Shown: positions 62,201-64,000 of the stretch, piece by piece
Layout: each line of letters starts with the position of its first letter
Numbering within the stretch: position 1 is the stretch's first letter
Origin: Steromphala cineraria
Taxonomy: Eukaryota; Mollusca; Gastropoda; Trochida; Trochidae
DNA: 64,000 nucleotides
Reading direction: 5' to 3'
NCBI GenBank assembly: GCA_916613615.1
Contig: OU744725.1
Location: 13,728,253 to 13,792,252, forward strand
The notes under the pieces: generated by a model
Databases searched by the model: none
What the model saw: the letters and a program-made list of their open reading frames with translations, nothing else
What the model was told of the DNA's origin: nothing
Position numbers and translations under genes: made by a program

Positions 62201-64000
62201 AGTCTGCAGCTGAATCAACTTGTGATCCTGTTCTTTCTTCCGGAGAAGAGGCAGAGGCAGAGGCAATGGATGAAGGGATAGGTTGTGGAAAGAAGGAAAC
62301 TTGTTTTGACATATCAGAAGCTTTAGTTGATACCTACAAGAACTTGCCAGACTCAGATTCAAATAAGGAAGCAGAGACTGATATTGCCGAAATTCCAAAA
62401 GAAACAGTAAATAGATCTGAAGATCTTGTTGAGAAAATAGATGTTCCAACCAGGGCAAGATGTGAAGTAGACTCTGCTGAAGAGAGAGTTGATGCCAGTA
62501 AACCGAAGGTCCCAAATTCTTCTTCAGATGTAGAGAGCAACAGGCAGTTCCAAATGGACTTCTCCTCCCTGGAGGACCCACTTGATGAACAAGCACCTGT
62601 CAAACCCACTGATGTGCTGGACTCCCACCATCTCCTGCACACACCGCCCCTTCTACTGGAGTCTGACCAGGAGGAGAAGAAACAACCAGGACAGTTGGAC
62701 CTCACTGCAAGGAAAGGTTCAACATCCAAACTGGCTAGTGTTCAGGAGGAAGCAGGAGTATTTGATGGGGACCCCAATATTGGGAAAGGACCTGGAGAGA
62801 GAACAGATGTTGACAATGTTCTTGAGACTGCCTGTGGTCCCCATACGATGAGTAGTGGCTTCTACAGCGATAAGGACCCGTCAAGTGAAGTAGATTCCAT
62901 ATTCTCTGTTCCTCATTCTAGAGCTTCTTCTCGAGCTAGTTCTAGGAAGGAATCTTCAGATAGCAGCGAAGGAGCAGTAGGACGTTCAAAGAAATTAAAG
63001 AAGAGAAAATCATCTGACGGATATGAATCATGTACTTCCAGCTTCAGGTACAAACGCCCACCAAAATCCTTCAGATATATGTTTGATGATGACGACTTCA
63101 AACCAGATATGAGATGTAAGAAGCATCAAAAGAAAAACAAGAGGGATCCTTATAAAAATATGATTGTTGGGGTCCATTATATTGTTGTTGGCAGATTTAA
63201 AGGGTACAAATCTATGAAAGTAATCATGAAGAGACCAAAGCTAGATGGACATTCAGTGAACGTTCATGATTACTTTGCTTACAATCTTGAAGAGAAACGG
63301 CTGTTTGATAGAGCTGTCCATCGTGACCTGCAGAGGCCCTCCTCTGCTGAATCAACATCAACAATATCAGATTATCTAATGGAGAGCAGGATTGTGAACT
63401 GCAAATCCTCAGAGAGTGAGATGTCTGATGCTGCTCTTGTATTTCCCTCCTCCAGGCCATCCACACCTTGTGACATACAAGAAGATAAACCTCCAGAGGA
63501 GAGCACTCACACCTATACGGAACTCTGTGAGGGTGGATACCATTGCTCGAGTGAACCGTTGGCTACCTGGCTGGAGGAAACGTCTGCTCTCCACAGTGCT
63601 GGAGCTGTGGAACCAGTTCCAATGAAGAAGGAAATCTTTGAAGCCTCTGAGTCAATCCAGCAGCATCAGTTCAGTGATGCAGACTGTGTGAAAGAAAAAG
63701 AGGAATCCATATCAATACAGAAAGAAACCCCATCCACCCTTGATATTATGAAAGATGAGACACTGCACAAAAATGCAACACCTGAACCAACCATGACCCC
63801 ACCAAGACTTTCTGAGTTAACAACTGATTCTACAAGCAGTTCTATTGTCATGGATAGTGCAGTGAGTTCCCAATCTGTTCCAGTGGTTCTGGATCAGAGT
63901 CCTATCTGTCAAGACCCTTTGTCAGTATACTGTGTCACAGGCTGTACAAAGCCAAGCAGTCAAATCTATTCTACCTCAATTCATGTGCCAAGCTCACAAT
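14125..64000 (+). CDS. REV3L: DNA polymerase zeta catalytic subunit (REV3-like), 14 exons seen, 3' end beyond window
   Basis: REV3L is the nuclear B-family polymerase subunit that extends primers past DNA lesions; it works with REV7/MAD2L2, POLD2 and POLD3. Joined exons: 14125-14263, 14614-14800, 22882-22956, 28728-28809, 45280-45358, 45756-45915, 48773-48870, 50914-51018, 53632-53716, 56455-56552, 57529-57696, 58374-58608, 59184-59296, 59612-64000. They give 6013 coding nt, about 2004 residues, with no in-frame stop and consistent phases. Seen: N-terminus MFSVRIVT, then GATPAGQKTC, FPYLYVPYDG, QPHEAHIPY, FIDYNLYGMNLIN, TSCELEVD...VAADILNRL, NNPGL..IWEDE and IPQLDG.SDE, all in the same order as in vertebrate REV3L. 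Vertebrate proteins are about 3100 aa, so exonuclease and polymerase domains should follow to the right. Introns are long and repeat-filled. Family assignment is very secure; exact borders are inferred without a transcript. Confidence 0.96.
14335..14500 (+). repeat. Imperfect TCTG/TCTC microsatellite in intron 1
   Basis: Pyrimidine-rich stretch of degenerate TCTG and TCTC units. It could act as an extended polypyrimidine tract but lies over 100 bp from the exon 2 acceptor. Confidence 0.7.
14614..14800 (+). CDS. REV3L: REV3L exon 2 (residues 47-108)
   Basis: The acceptor is ttttcag ending at 14613 and the donor is gtaagtat at 14801. It encodes GQKTC.H.HG.FPYLYVPYDG, one of the most conserved stretches of the REV3 N-terminus, followed by LDKAINVA and QHVFKISIVSG. 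It ends in phase 2; AT plus the first base of exon 3 gives Ile where vertebrates have Met. Intron 1, before it, is only 350 bp. Confidence 0.95.
15118..15225. mobile_element. Short relative of the 4725-4905 foldback element
   Basis: It carries AACAGTTATGGACTTCAG on the left and ATCATTGGATCAACCTCAC...TTGAAGTCAATA on the right. These are the outer arms of the 4725 element, with most of the centre missing. Confidence 0.6.
15744..16835 (+). mobile_element. Pearl-like / Helitron-related non-autonomous element with 169-bp core repeats
   Basis: The left end ATCCCCCGC is matched in inverted form by GCGGGGGAT (16819-16827). The left end itself folds as CCCCCGCAAC...GTTGCCGGGGG. It is followed by a CCGT microsatellite (about 15790-15812) and four core units beginning GTCCGGCTC at about 15824, 15992, 16161 and 16329, a period of 168-169 bp. 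This layout is that of pearl elements in bivalves, which are grouped with Helentron-type elements. The family name is inferred from architecture. The core gives short minus-strand frames, which are judged non-coding. Confidence 0.7.
16836..17539. other. Intron 2 stretch, nothing recognised
   Basis: AT-rich and non-coding between the pearl-like element and the 119-bp repeat. Confidence 0.5.
17540..17755. repeat. Two tandem copies of an about 119-bp unit
   Basis: GGGACATTCCTGTGTTTCTT and GCAATGTCTGAAACACTCTT occur in both copies. A third diverged copy is at 18178-18300 (GGGACATTCCTGTGTTTCTA), separated by 17756-18177, which looks like an insertion. Confidence 0.75.
18308..18385 (+). mobile_element. 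tRNA-like SINE head fragment
   Basis: GTGGTTAAGCTGTTGGTAAAG resembles an A-box region and GGAGTTCGAATCC (about 18366-18378) is a good B box. The spacing suits a tRNA-derived SINE, but arms do not pair as in a tRNA. Confidence 0.45.
18386..19030. other. Intron 2 stretch, nothing recognised except the edge of a larger repeat
   Basis: AT-rich and non-coding. From about 18940 it joins the repeat family that surrounds the 37-bp array. Confidence 0.5.
19031..19393. repeat. 37-bp minisatellite, about 10 copies
   Basis: The unit contains ATGACATGTCAGCCTTTTCA and CTAGGGGTCATTTAATT. It sits inside a larger repeat: GGGTTTGTGTC...TCTGTC segments recur at 18954, 19425 and 19588. Confidence 0.92.
19650..20449. 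other. Intron 2 stretch, nothing recognised
   Basis: Non-coding. No clear repeat or conserved frame. Confidence 0.5.
20450..21490. repeat. Degenerate tandem repeat, about 75-80-bp unit, 12 or more copies
   Basis: Repeating ATTCCAAACCAAACCCTA, GACTACCAACCAAATTTA and AAAGATTGTCATATCT throughout. The small + frames here are by-products. A CTCACTCACTCACTCC fragment at 20778-20793 interrupts it. Confidence 0.8.
20735..20795. repeat. Fragment of a gastropod-like retroposon tail
   Basis: GCTAAAATACTGCTCAATTG then ACGTTAAACAATAACTCACT. Related fragments are at 22070-22125 (GCTGAAATATTGCC, GCGGCATTA) and 24990-25030 (GCTGAAATATTGCCCATG). From memory these resemble a common abalone repeat; not checked. 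Confidence 0.4.
21491..22881. other. Intron 2, 3' part
   Basis: Non-coding apart from a retroposon-tail-like fragment at 22070-22125. It ends with the exon 3 acceptor. Confidence 0.5.
22882..22956 (+). CDS. REV3L: REV3L exon 3 (residues 109-133)
   Basis: The acceptor is ctatcttgcag (ends 22881) and the donor is gtacgtca (22957). It encodes PMYGYH...FLKVYLYNP..LRR, matching vertebrate FYGYHEKE..F.KIYLYNP. It starts in phase 2 and ends in phase 2. At 75 bp it is short and isolated, with 8.1 kb of intron before it and 5.8 kb after it. A duplicated segment begins 14 bp after its donor. Confidence 0.94.
22971..23110 (+). repeat. Direct duplication, copy 1, next to exon 3 donor
   Basis: Starting TTTATCGTTTATTTTTACTG, it is about 95% identical to 23335-23465 as judged by eye, including TTGATCATGTTGATCTCATC. 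The MITE-like repeat 23117-23334 lies between the copies. Confidence 0.85.
23117..23334. mobile_element. MITE-like repeat rich in CTAGCC / GGACTA
   Basis: The ends CAGGGGTCAAAATTAG and CTAATTTCGAACCCTG are inverted repeats agreeing at 14 of 16 positions, with ATATC on both outer sides. A related fragment (ACTAGCTCAGCATC...TAGCCATTTGCTAG) occurs at about 55973-56035. It sits between two copies of a 130-bp duplication. Confidence 0.62.
23335..23465 (+). repeat. Direct duplication, copy 2
   Basis: Second copy of the segment that follows exon 3. It does not include the exon itself. Confidence 0.85.
23466..25659. other. Intron 3 stretch, nothing recognised
   Basis: AT-rich and non-coding. The 91-codon minus frame at 24615-24890 has no recognisable features. 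A GCTGAAATATTGCC fragment lies near 24995. Confidence 0.5.
25660..26940 (+). mobile_element. Hairpin-ended repeat element with AAGGTCAAGGTCA-rich core
   Basis: The left end is a perfect 12-bp stem with a 4-nt loop (AGCAGCCCCGTC-TAAG-GACGGGGCTGCT, 25660-25687). The right end repeats CGGGGCTGCT (26904-26913) and is followed by a 7-bp stem TTTGCGG-TATC-CCGCAAA (26920-26937). The core has about 435-bp and 285-bp spaced repeats with TGTAAACGCGATAACTTGAA and many AAGGTCAAGGTCA copies. The end structure resembles that of the pearl-like elements but the sequence is different. No transposase is seen. Confidence 0.62.
27021..27320 (+). mobile_element. tRNA-derived SINE
   Basis: The head contains a tRNA-like B box GGTTCGAATCC at 27067-27077 inside GTCAGTGGTTCGAATCCCAC, with an A-box-like part near 27028-27040. 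The body includes GCAATGCATAGC and GTGGGCTTTCTCCCTGCAG, which resembles a stretch at 54255-54296 (GCAATTCATAGCC...GTGAGCTTTCTCCGTGCA), so the same family is present twice. It is not a functional tRNA: no cloverleaf can be closed. Confidence 0.62.
27750..27843 (+). mobile_element. Retroposon 3' end with (ATT)n tail
   Basis: CATTGTACCGGCGTTGAGCA and CTGGATACTAGGCGTTAAAA are followed by (ATT)5. This looks like the 3' end of a SINE or LINE fragment. No coding part is seen. Confidence 0.4.
27844..28727. other. Intron 3, 3' part, nothing recognised
   Basis: AT-rich and non-coding up to the exon 4 acceptor. Confidence 0.5.
28728..28809 (+). CDS. REV3L: REV3L exon 4 (residues 134-161)
   Basis: The acceptor is tttgtttctag (ends 28727) and the donor is gtgagtgc (28810). 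It encodes a segment ending GAVMNKPFQPHEAHIPYNLQ, which aligns with vertebrate GAIMNKFYQPHEAHIPYLLQ. It ends in phase 0. A 54-bp tandem array starts about 150 bp downstream. Confidence 0.95.
28960..29740. repeat. 54-bp tandem repeat, about 12 copies
   Basis: The unit contains GGTATGACATCATGTGTACA, GCATGTTATGTGTACTGC and TAGTAATG. It begins about 150 bp after the exon 4 donor. The + frame is open because 54 is divisible by 3. Confidence 0.92.
29741..31362. other. Intron 4 stretch with a dispersed duplication
   Basis: Mostly non-coding. 31110-31225 (AAACAAGTC...ACAGAGATTTACAGGAGAGC...TTACAGTGCCA) resembles 37165-37270, so this part of the intron shares an older duplication or repeat with the sequence left of the DIRS element. 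Confidence 0.45.
30633..30765. repeat. Two-copy tandem duplication
   Basis: AATAGGAAAC and CAACAGCAAACAATGTTACT with TAGAGCTT occur twice about 65 bp apart. Confidence 0.6.
31363..32169. mobile_element. TIR element (807 bp) with TACCGT...AAGCGCCC ends
   Basis: The left end TACCGTTTTCGACCTATTAA GCGCCC and the right end GGGGGCGCTTATTACGTTGA ATACGGTA are imperfect inverted repeats of about 26 bp. Further GGGGGCGCTT blocks occur inside (31410, 31607). The only frame, 31670-31885, is not recognised. It is a likely non-autonomous DNA transposon; the superfamily is not determined and the target duplication is unclear. Confidence 0.65.
32170..33751. other. Intron 4 stretch, nothing recognised
   Basis: AT-rich and non-coding, with only short frames. 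Confidence 0.5.
33752..34065. repeat. Tandem repeat, about 130-bp unit, 2.4 copies
   Basis: CCAGATAGGTGTCGATCTTC, GAATGAGCGTATCTTCCTCT and AAGCATTTTCTTGGCAA recur. Copies are nearly identical, so the duplication is recent. Confidence 0.88.
34066..35284. other. Intron 4 stretch with a GC-richer island of unknown nature
   Basis: About 34800-35160 is clearly more GC-rich than its flanks and is open on both strands (115 codons + from 34810, 125 codons - to 34692). Neither translation is recognised. It may be an old insertion or a decayed gene fragment. Confidence 0.4.
35285..35880. repeat. About 300-bp direct repeat, 2 copies
   Basis: GCAAAGATAGTGAGA, GGTTTGTTTT and TATTTGTG...GCTTAG recur near 35298 and 35598. 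A third start, CCAAGCAAGGATG, is near 35850. Confidence 0.6.
35965..36105. repeat. Dispersed repeat, copy 2
   Basis: Contains four GGGCCATT-type blocks and TTTTTTCATCCAATGTGCAA, similar to 1470-1615. Confidence 0.5.
36106..37309. other. Intron 4 stretch, nothing recognised
   Basis: Non-coding. 37165-37270 is related to 31110-31225. Confidence 0.45.
37310..37674. mobile_element. TTAA-flanked MITE (365 bp)
   Basis: It starts TTAAAGGGGCAGTAGCACGT and ends ACGTGCTACTGCCCCTTTAA, perfect inverted repeats that include a TTAA on each side (37310-37313 and 37671-37674). TTAA target duplication suggests the piggyBac or Kolobok type. It is non-coding and sits 39 bp left of the DIRS element. Confidence 0.82.
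37731..37889 (+). repeat. DIRS left inverted terminal repeat (159 bp)
   Basis: Compared base by base, this is the exact reverse complement of 43793-43951. It begins TTACCTCTAAACCAAC and ends TGTCATTCTTTTC. A degenerate internal copy of its segment CTCGGAGAGATCGTAC...GTGTGAAT (37765-37791) lies just inside at 37896-37926. Confidence 0.95.
38113..39984 (+). CDS. DIRS element Gag-like protein (623 aa)
   Basis: This is the first frame of the DIRS element, starting at an ATG in good context (caaaATGG). The N-terminus has paired cysteines C7-x2-C10, C23-x2-C26, C32 and C38-x2-C41-x-H43, which look like a zinc-binding module. A basic, Ser/Pro-rich middle follows. A more conserved-looking block lies around residues 385-510. 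The C-terminus is rich in Arg, Gly and Gln (SRGTPRGRR, PFRGSKGGHRR), as in RNA-binding Gag tails. It presumably packages element RNA. It overlaps the RT frame by 200 bp, which is in the +1 frame relative to it. The Gag call comes from position and composition, not from a recognised domain. Confidence 0.8.
   Translation: MASQKKCVECQKYLYKGDPHSLCFSCADESSCTAKKHCLMCNHMPLDEWVIMHNKRSKPITPKRKSTAKASPLDSKKAKSSPPKPTELEQIKAMLSTLTYSVAAIKKDSAERFTALESTLSTSRTRSVSLTPVSVERAVDSAPLPNQGSTDPDPVAIRGRHEQGSSTARDPLVNVTAPSGARTSQGGQGSSVDPVKQPVSTGGTGPTAPTVDSGIQAPARTARDQQTTFIDTSNPPLIPVIHDVTNKPALCHAFTDTDSADFSVSSREGQLIIPPDVFDFALNPDWTFPDKIQYLQRLKPCTAPVISEDTASPRPDELGDSGSLPPSRPAKFSLPHSTVIKTACNGLNEKLSNLPGQVTVPKFRPKTAYQMHNRFVAQEPPLLDRDFDRLNPKAVSFNQIAISKTDASEIERNVRASMDILSYMNWFCAGVREMLPAKFEDYEEIAPDTLQTIRADDVAMAHGFLDSVFVASQDLAAASANSMARFVLGERQQQIARIRDLPVDVKDSLLTQPIQAPSLFNGSCVQASESQDSMTSKSLNLKLTQALLSRGSFQGQRRGNNSSAKPNYHSKQSTPHPPPSTFQSRGTPRGRRDFHPSQPKDQSRQFFKEQSRPFRGSKGGHRR
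39785..42103 (+). CDS. DIRS reverse transcriptase / RNase H with methyltransferase-like C-terminal region (772 aa)
   Basis: This frame encodes the enzyme that copies element RNA to DNA. The typical DIRS lead-in (YTQNWESITSDKWIL, near 40110) precedes the RT fingers and palm: SPVFLVPKKD, MRMIIDLKVLN, ASLDLKDAYLHIPI, VLPFGIAVAPW and the catalytic YLDD at 40697-40708 (residues 305-308). RNase H follows with acidic residues D470 (YTDAS), E502 (LEMKA), D527 (ATDNS) and D578 (LADSLSR). After it comes DLFAT...DAL..W...AYAFPPF, the region that DIRS elements share with a Dam-like methyltransferase domain; that last call is less certain. The first ~100 residues overlap Gag and are probably not used as listed, so frameshifting from Gag is likely. 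Confidence 0.93.
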   Translation: MGIIVAPNLTTIPSNRLLILLLLRSNLEALPVVAGTSILLSLRINQDSSSRSNQGPFVDRKGGIDADCHAPSPPLSLPLRPLPSLDLNVSIPFPQPILPSPVGGRLGNYTQNWESITSDKWILSVIASGYTLQWDQVPPTTVHPRGNRFFLQGKKLQAALNAIEQLLEKGAVTELDPTDVSLGFYSPVFLVPKKDTLEMRMIIDLKVLNKSFLTRPPKFVMESLNNIRKLILPHSIFASLDLKDAYLHIPIHIKSRKYLRFALNGRRFQFKVLPFGIAVAPWLFTKITAPVLQFLHIHHVFIHGYLDDFLLRHQELSILYHHIQSVKHVFSHLGWIINQEKSELIPTQRIKFLGAILDTISGTIAPSESRWTSIQESIHQLLDSNQPQALRSWMSLLGSLTSIQSFTIRGRLNLRHVQTWINNYRHLPLDTKIVPTDVVRREILWWTLHSHVMSGCAFTLPQPTHTIYTDASTRGWGAHWLQFTLSGLWDPSDALLHINLLEMKAVLLALHAWKSQLQSSSIMIATDNSTVVAFINKLGGTRSAPLMQLTRDLYTLVDNWSMSLQARHIPGRLNFLADSLSRRNLIVSSEWTIHPQVLDLIAEKWERPQIDLFATALNYRLPSYVSPVPDPQAMAVDALSISWENLIAYAFPPFKIIPDVLNKVRQHNCVIYLLAPAWPKRPWFPSLIDLLTEPPLQLPMWWNLLQQPRWQPENVNLQAFNLHVRRISRKRCRNEVTRKALLTLFSNQSDLALPPSMTTSCSDSNSGEEIED
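41959..43020 (+). CDS. DIRS tyrosine recombinase / integrase
   Basis: This phage-integrase-type recombinase inserts the circular DIRS DNA. The frame is open from after TAG at 41956-41958. An internal TTG at 42064 is only a nominal start: the SAM-like N-terminal domain (RPSTSSLYDHKLLRFQQW) begins upstream of it and there is no ATG. Catalytic residues: Arg in ARISELHA (42439), His-x-x-Arg in PHEIRAL (42832-42843), Trp in CQWKSAS (42910) and the nucleophile Tyr in TRTYLRD (42940-42942). It overlaps the RT frame by 145 bp in the -1 frame, so expression probably needs frameshifting, re-initiation or splicing. Confidence 0.92.
   Translation, partial: ENIKKTLQERGYAEGTSNAILKSVRPSTSSLYDHKLLRFQQWRRDRGLADLPLSIPMIADFLNYLRQDRKLKAGTIEGYRSAIASVSDLQGLTIGTDVTLTRLLRSYKLQDIKFPNTFPKWDLLLVLQSLQRAPYEPLNSTSLKFLAWKSAFLIAFASAARISELHAIDVASVDFAHNYSSVSFRALPEFLAKNQSTASGPLGTRVYSFPALPAPTDAKDKARLLCPIRVLRWYLVRTQPIRKGRRRLFIPCKPGLSSEISKNTIASWLRKTIALAYSTADQDVIDTKFSPHEIRALSTSLAAWKSVSIDQIVASCQWKSASSFTRTYLRDISSSLGGLSSLGPLVAAQHLSA
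43021..43651 (+). other. Non-coding 3' part of the DIRS element with a G17 run
   Basis: This stretch lies between the recombinase stop and the internal complementary region. It starts with CCCTTCCCCTAGGG and a run of about 17 G (43039-43055). No further frame of note is seen. The G run could slip during replication or form a quadruplex. Confidence 0.5.
43652..43746. repeat. DIRS internal complementary region (95 bp)
   Basis: Bases 43652-43690 are the exact reverse complement of the left end (37714-37752). Bases 43691-43746 are the exact reverse complement of the right end (43936-43991). The two halves abut, so the region is a template for the joined ends of the circular DNA intermediate, as known for DIRS1. 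Confidence 0.94.
43793..43951 (-). repeat. DIRS right inverted terminal repeat (159 bp)
   Basis: Perfect inverted copy of 37731-37889. It is followed by a right-specific extension (43952-43991) that has no counterpart on the left. Confidence 0.95.
44065..44785. repeat. 34-bp minisatellite, about 21 copies, with C22-type run
   Basis: The unit is about GTGATTTCTGTATTCCCCTT plus CTTTTAGCTCAGAC. A long C run sits at about 44714-44736. It begins about 75 bp after the right end of the DIRS element. Confidence 0.93.
44786..45279. other. Intron 4, 3' end
   Basis: Non-coding, nothing recognised; it ends with the exon 5 acceptor. Confidence 0.5.
45280..45358 (+). CDS. REV3L: REV3L exon 5 (residues 162-187)
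   Basis: The acceptor is atgttacag (ends 45279) and the donor is gtatgttt (45359). It encodes FFIDYNLYGMNLINVSAVKF, nearly identical to vertebrate REV3L (LFIDYNLYGMNLIN). It starts in phase 0 and ends in phase 1. It follows the 16.5-kb intron that carries the DIRS retrotransposon. Confidence 0.95.
45359..45755. other. Intron 5 (397 bp), nothing recognised
   Basis: A short AT-rich intron between exons 5 and 6. Confidence 0.6.
45756..45915 (+). CDS. REV3L: REV3L exon 6 (residues 188-240)
   Basis: The acceptor is cctttccag (ends 45755) and the donor is gtgagctc (45916). It encodes a variable Ser/Thr/Pro-rich linker (SSGDGSSTPRTPTLG... RRLWDGPNIPR) between the two conserved N-terminal blocks. 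Vertebrates have an unrelated-looking linker at the same place. The exon is supported by splice sites, by phase continuity (1 in, 2 out) and by its position; its own sequence is poorly conserved. Confidence 0.87.
46263..46558. mobile_element. hAT-like MITE in REV3L intron 6
   Basis: The ends are TAGGGGTGCAA and TTTGCACCCTTA, inverted with one mismatch over about 11 bp. The flanking octamers AAAATAAA and AAAAAAAA agree at 7 of 8 positions. The interior carries GATACGATACGTATC-type blocks, related in composition to the 12896-13306 element. It is non-coding. Confidence 0.72.
46559..48194. other. Intron 6 stretch, nothing recognised
   Basis: Non-coding. A 128-codon + frame (46873-47259) has no recognisable domain, sits in AT-rich sequence and is probably chance. 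Confidence 0.45.
48195..48470. mobile_element. Degenerate relative of the TATCGTGATAC MITEs
   Basis: This stretch is rich in TATGTATCACGATA and ATGTATCACGATACGTG motifs and ends ATATCGTCACACCTCC, a typical hAT-MITE end. The left end is not recognisable, so the copy appears truncated. Confidence 0.5.
48773..48870 (+). CDS. REV3L: REV3L exon 7 (residues 241-273)
   Basis: The acceptor is tccatcttgcag (ends 48772) and the donor is gtacgtca (48871). It encodes QTSCELEVDIVAADILNRLE, matching vertebrate STCELEVDAVAADILNRLD. It starts in phase 2 and ends in phase 1. Confidence 0.95.
49025..49620. repeat. About 130-bp degenerate tandem repeat, 4 copies
   Basis: GGGGCCACACCCTTAAGACC, AAGCATAAGGCCTAGAAAGC and GTGTACAGACTACTTGAC recur. 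Related wording occurs at 56640-57160. Confidence 0.75.
49621..49875. mobile_element. Candidate MITE with 12-bp inverted ends
   Basis: TTTATTATATGG at 49621-49632 is repeated inverted as CCATATAATAAA at 49864-49875. The inside holds TTTTCACTGCGAAC, TATGACGTCA and a GC-rich patch (GCGGCCGCTCGGCG), unlike the AT-rich flanks. It directly follows a tandem array. Non-coding. Confidence 0.55.
49876..50913. other. Intron 7, 3' part, nothing recognised
   Basis: AT-rich and non-coding up to the exon 8 acceptor. Confidence 0.5.
50914..51018 (+). CDS. REV3L: REV3L exon 8 (residues 274-308)
   Basis: The acceptor is ctgtgttgcag (ends 50913) and the donor is gtacgtct (51019). It encodes NNPGLAAIWEDERQRRR and a PPESQ end, aligned with vertebrate GGNPGLQAIWEDEKQRRR...QPESQ. 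It is in phase 1 at both ends. Confidence 0.95.
51019..52224. other. Intron 8, 5' part, nothing recognised
   Basis: Non-coding. CTACGAA(A)C repeats at about 51196-51265 form a small degenerate cluster. Confidence 0.5.
52225..53042 (+). mobile_element. Second pearl-like element with four 169-bp core repeats
   Basis: It begins ATCCCCCGCCAC, which folds with GTGGAAGGGGGAT, and ends GGCGGGGGAT. A CCGTGCGTGCGTGCGTCCGT microsatellite lies at 52266-52320. Core units containing GGAGCCAATTTTTCTCAG recur near 52329, 52498, 52667 and 52836 (period 169). The ends and layout match the 15744 element, but the core sequence is largely different. The open + strand frames of about 66 aa simply repeat with the core. 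Confidence 0.72.
53043..53631. other. Intron 8, 3' part, nothing recognised
   Basis: AT-rich and non-coding up to the exon 9 acceptor. Confidence 0.5.
53632..53716 (+). CDS. REV3L: REV3L exon 9 (residues 309-336)
   Basis: The acceptor is gaattttag (ends 53631) and the donor is gtaagtatg (53717). It encodes DREG...ESENLLREKLREI, comparable to the vertebrate ESEKKFQKRLQEI helix. It starts in phase 1 and ends in phase 2. The last ten exon bases plus the donor recur twice in the following intron, so alternative donors are possible; the first is chosen because only it keeps the conserved frame without added intron sequence. Confidence 0.88.
53707..54300 (+). repeat. Tandem duplications carrying the exon 9 donor and a tRNA-like SINE head
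   Basis: AAGCATTCCAGTAAGTATGT occurs at 53707 (real exon 9 end), 53851 and 54028. Each unit holds a tRNA-like segment with TGGCACAATGG (A box) and GTTTGGATCC (B-box-like). The last copy runs into a SINE body with GTGAGCTTTCTCCGTGCA at about 54279. Spacings are 144 and 177 bp. Confidence 0.8.
54301..56244. other. Intron 9 stretch, mostly unrecognised
   Basis: AT-rich and non-coding. About 55973-56035 is a decayed copy of the CTAGCC-rich repeat at 23117-23334. Confidence 0.5.
56245..56395 (-). mobile_element. LINE/SINE 3' tail with (AAT)n, minus strand
   Basis: (TAA)8 at about 56248-56269 is followed by CTATTTATATAGCGCTTTTT and AAGCATGCTCAAAGTGCC. Read on the minus strand, it ends GCGCTATATAAAT...(ATT)n, a common 3' end of retroposons in animals. 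It stops about 60 bp before exon 10. Confidence 0.5.
56455..56552 (+). CDS. REV3L: REV3L exon 10 (residues 337-369)
   Basis: The acceptor is ctatttcag (ends 56454) and the donor is gtaaattt (56553). It encodes an acidic stretch with GSEVDYAATPAS and ends SHHSQ. Vertebrate REV3L has a comparable SGSVDYSDGSQE segment here. Support comes from the splice borders and phase (2 in, 1 out). Confidence 0.87.
56640..57160. repeat. Degenerate repeat related to 49025-49620
   Basis: CTCCAAATCCATAGGC, GGTTGAAATC/GGCTTAAATC and TAGGT...CTTGG segments recur about every 100 bp. GATGAGCTACAGAGCC occurs at 50003 and 56730, linking the two regions. Confidence 0.5.
57161..57528. other. Intron 10, 3' part, nothing recognised
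   Basis: Non-coding up to the exon 11 acceptor. The + frame that begins at 57399 runs into exon 11 but its first part is intronic. Confidence 0.5.
57529..57696 (+). CDS. REV3L: REV3L exon 11 (residues 370-425)
   Basis: The acceptor is ttccttccacag (ends 57528) and the donor is gtgagata (57697). It contains a run of seven Glu codons made of repeated GAG (about 57598-57618), then SLESIQRVLSFSQSFSLP. A similar acidic/serine-rich linker, including NSQTFQPL, is found at this place in vertebrates. Phase is 1 in and 1 out. Conservation is low, but the frame and borders fit. Confidence 0.87.
57835..58045 (-). mobile_element. tRNA-derived SINE, minus strand
   Basis: On the + strand it reads TGCCTTGCCCAGAGACACAA, then GGGATTGGAACC and ACACTACACCACTGTG. 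The last two are reverse complements of B-box and A-box-like sequences, so the element is read on the minus strand from about 58045. The pattern is common in SINEs of marine invertebrates. Confidence 0.55.
58046..58373. other. Intron 11, 3' part, nothing recognised
   Basis: AT-rich and non-coding up to the exon 12 acceptor. Confidence 0.5.
58374..58608 (+). CDS. REV3L: REV3L exon 12 (residues 426-503)
   Basis: The acceptor is tattcccag (ends 58373) and the donor is gtgggtgg (58609). It encodes LVEMLAAMADQA, comparable to vertebrate LVHLLAGLES, and EETLEMSQRIWE, comparable to ELSLVMSQRWDS. It ends in a Glu-rich run. Phase is 1 in and 2 out. The donor region is duplicated downstream in degenerate form. 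Confidence 0.91.
58609..58900 (+). repeat. Degenerate tandem copies of the exon 12 donor region
   Basis: The real junction AATAGGAG/GTGGGTGGTTCGAGG is echoed as CAGTAG/GTGGGTAATTTGAGG (about 58709) and GATAGGAG/GTTGGTTGTTTGAGG (about 58850). Each is followed by GCTCTT...AGTATTA. Spacings are about 106 and 143 bp. Confidence 0.7.
59184..59296 (+). CDS. REV3L: REV3L exon 13 (residues 504-541)
   Basis: The acceptor is gttgctgcag (ends 59183) and the donor is gtcagcat (59297). It encodes EDHNMEGMDDTWSES and then VIPQLDGASDE, matching the vertebrate IPQLDGTADE motif. Phase is 2 in and 1 out. The donor is weaker than the others but keeps the frame into the giant exon. Confidence 0.92.
59297..59611. 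other. Intron 13 (315 bp), nothing recognised
   Basis: A short intron that joins exon 13 to the giant exon. Confidence 0.6.
59612..64000 (+). CDS. REV3L: REV3L exon 14, giant middle-region exon, partial (residues 542-2004+)
   Basis: The acceptor is tgtgttgcag (ends 59611). The frame stays open for at least 4389 bp with no stop, like the very large central exon of vertebrate REV3L. It is mostly Ser/Pro/Gln-rich low-complexity sequence and likely disordered. Landmarks: a CAG run giving five Gln near 59953-59967; an AT-hook-like core RGRP at residues 1078-1081 (KRRGRPPKKK, 61213-61242); a basic KKLKKRKSS patch near 62992; and YIVVGRFKGYKSMKV at 63178-63222, which resembles vertebrate YIIINRFRGRKNMLVKL in the region annotated as DUF4683. 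The exon runs off the window. No REV7-binding or polymerase motif was found. Confidence 0.95.

Noticed and set aside
62150..62729. Minus-strand frames of 148 and 131 codons across exon 14
   Set aside because: Antisense shadows of the REV3L coding exon; low-complexity and unconserved.
59612..64000. REV7-binding motif of REV3L in the visible region
   Set aside because: No hydrophobic pair followed by a well-spaced P...PP pattern was convincing; in vertebrates the motif lies further towards the C-terminus.
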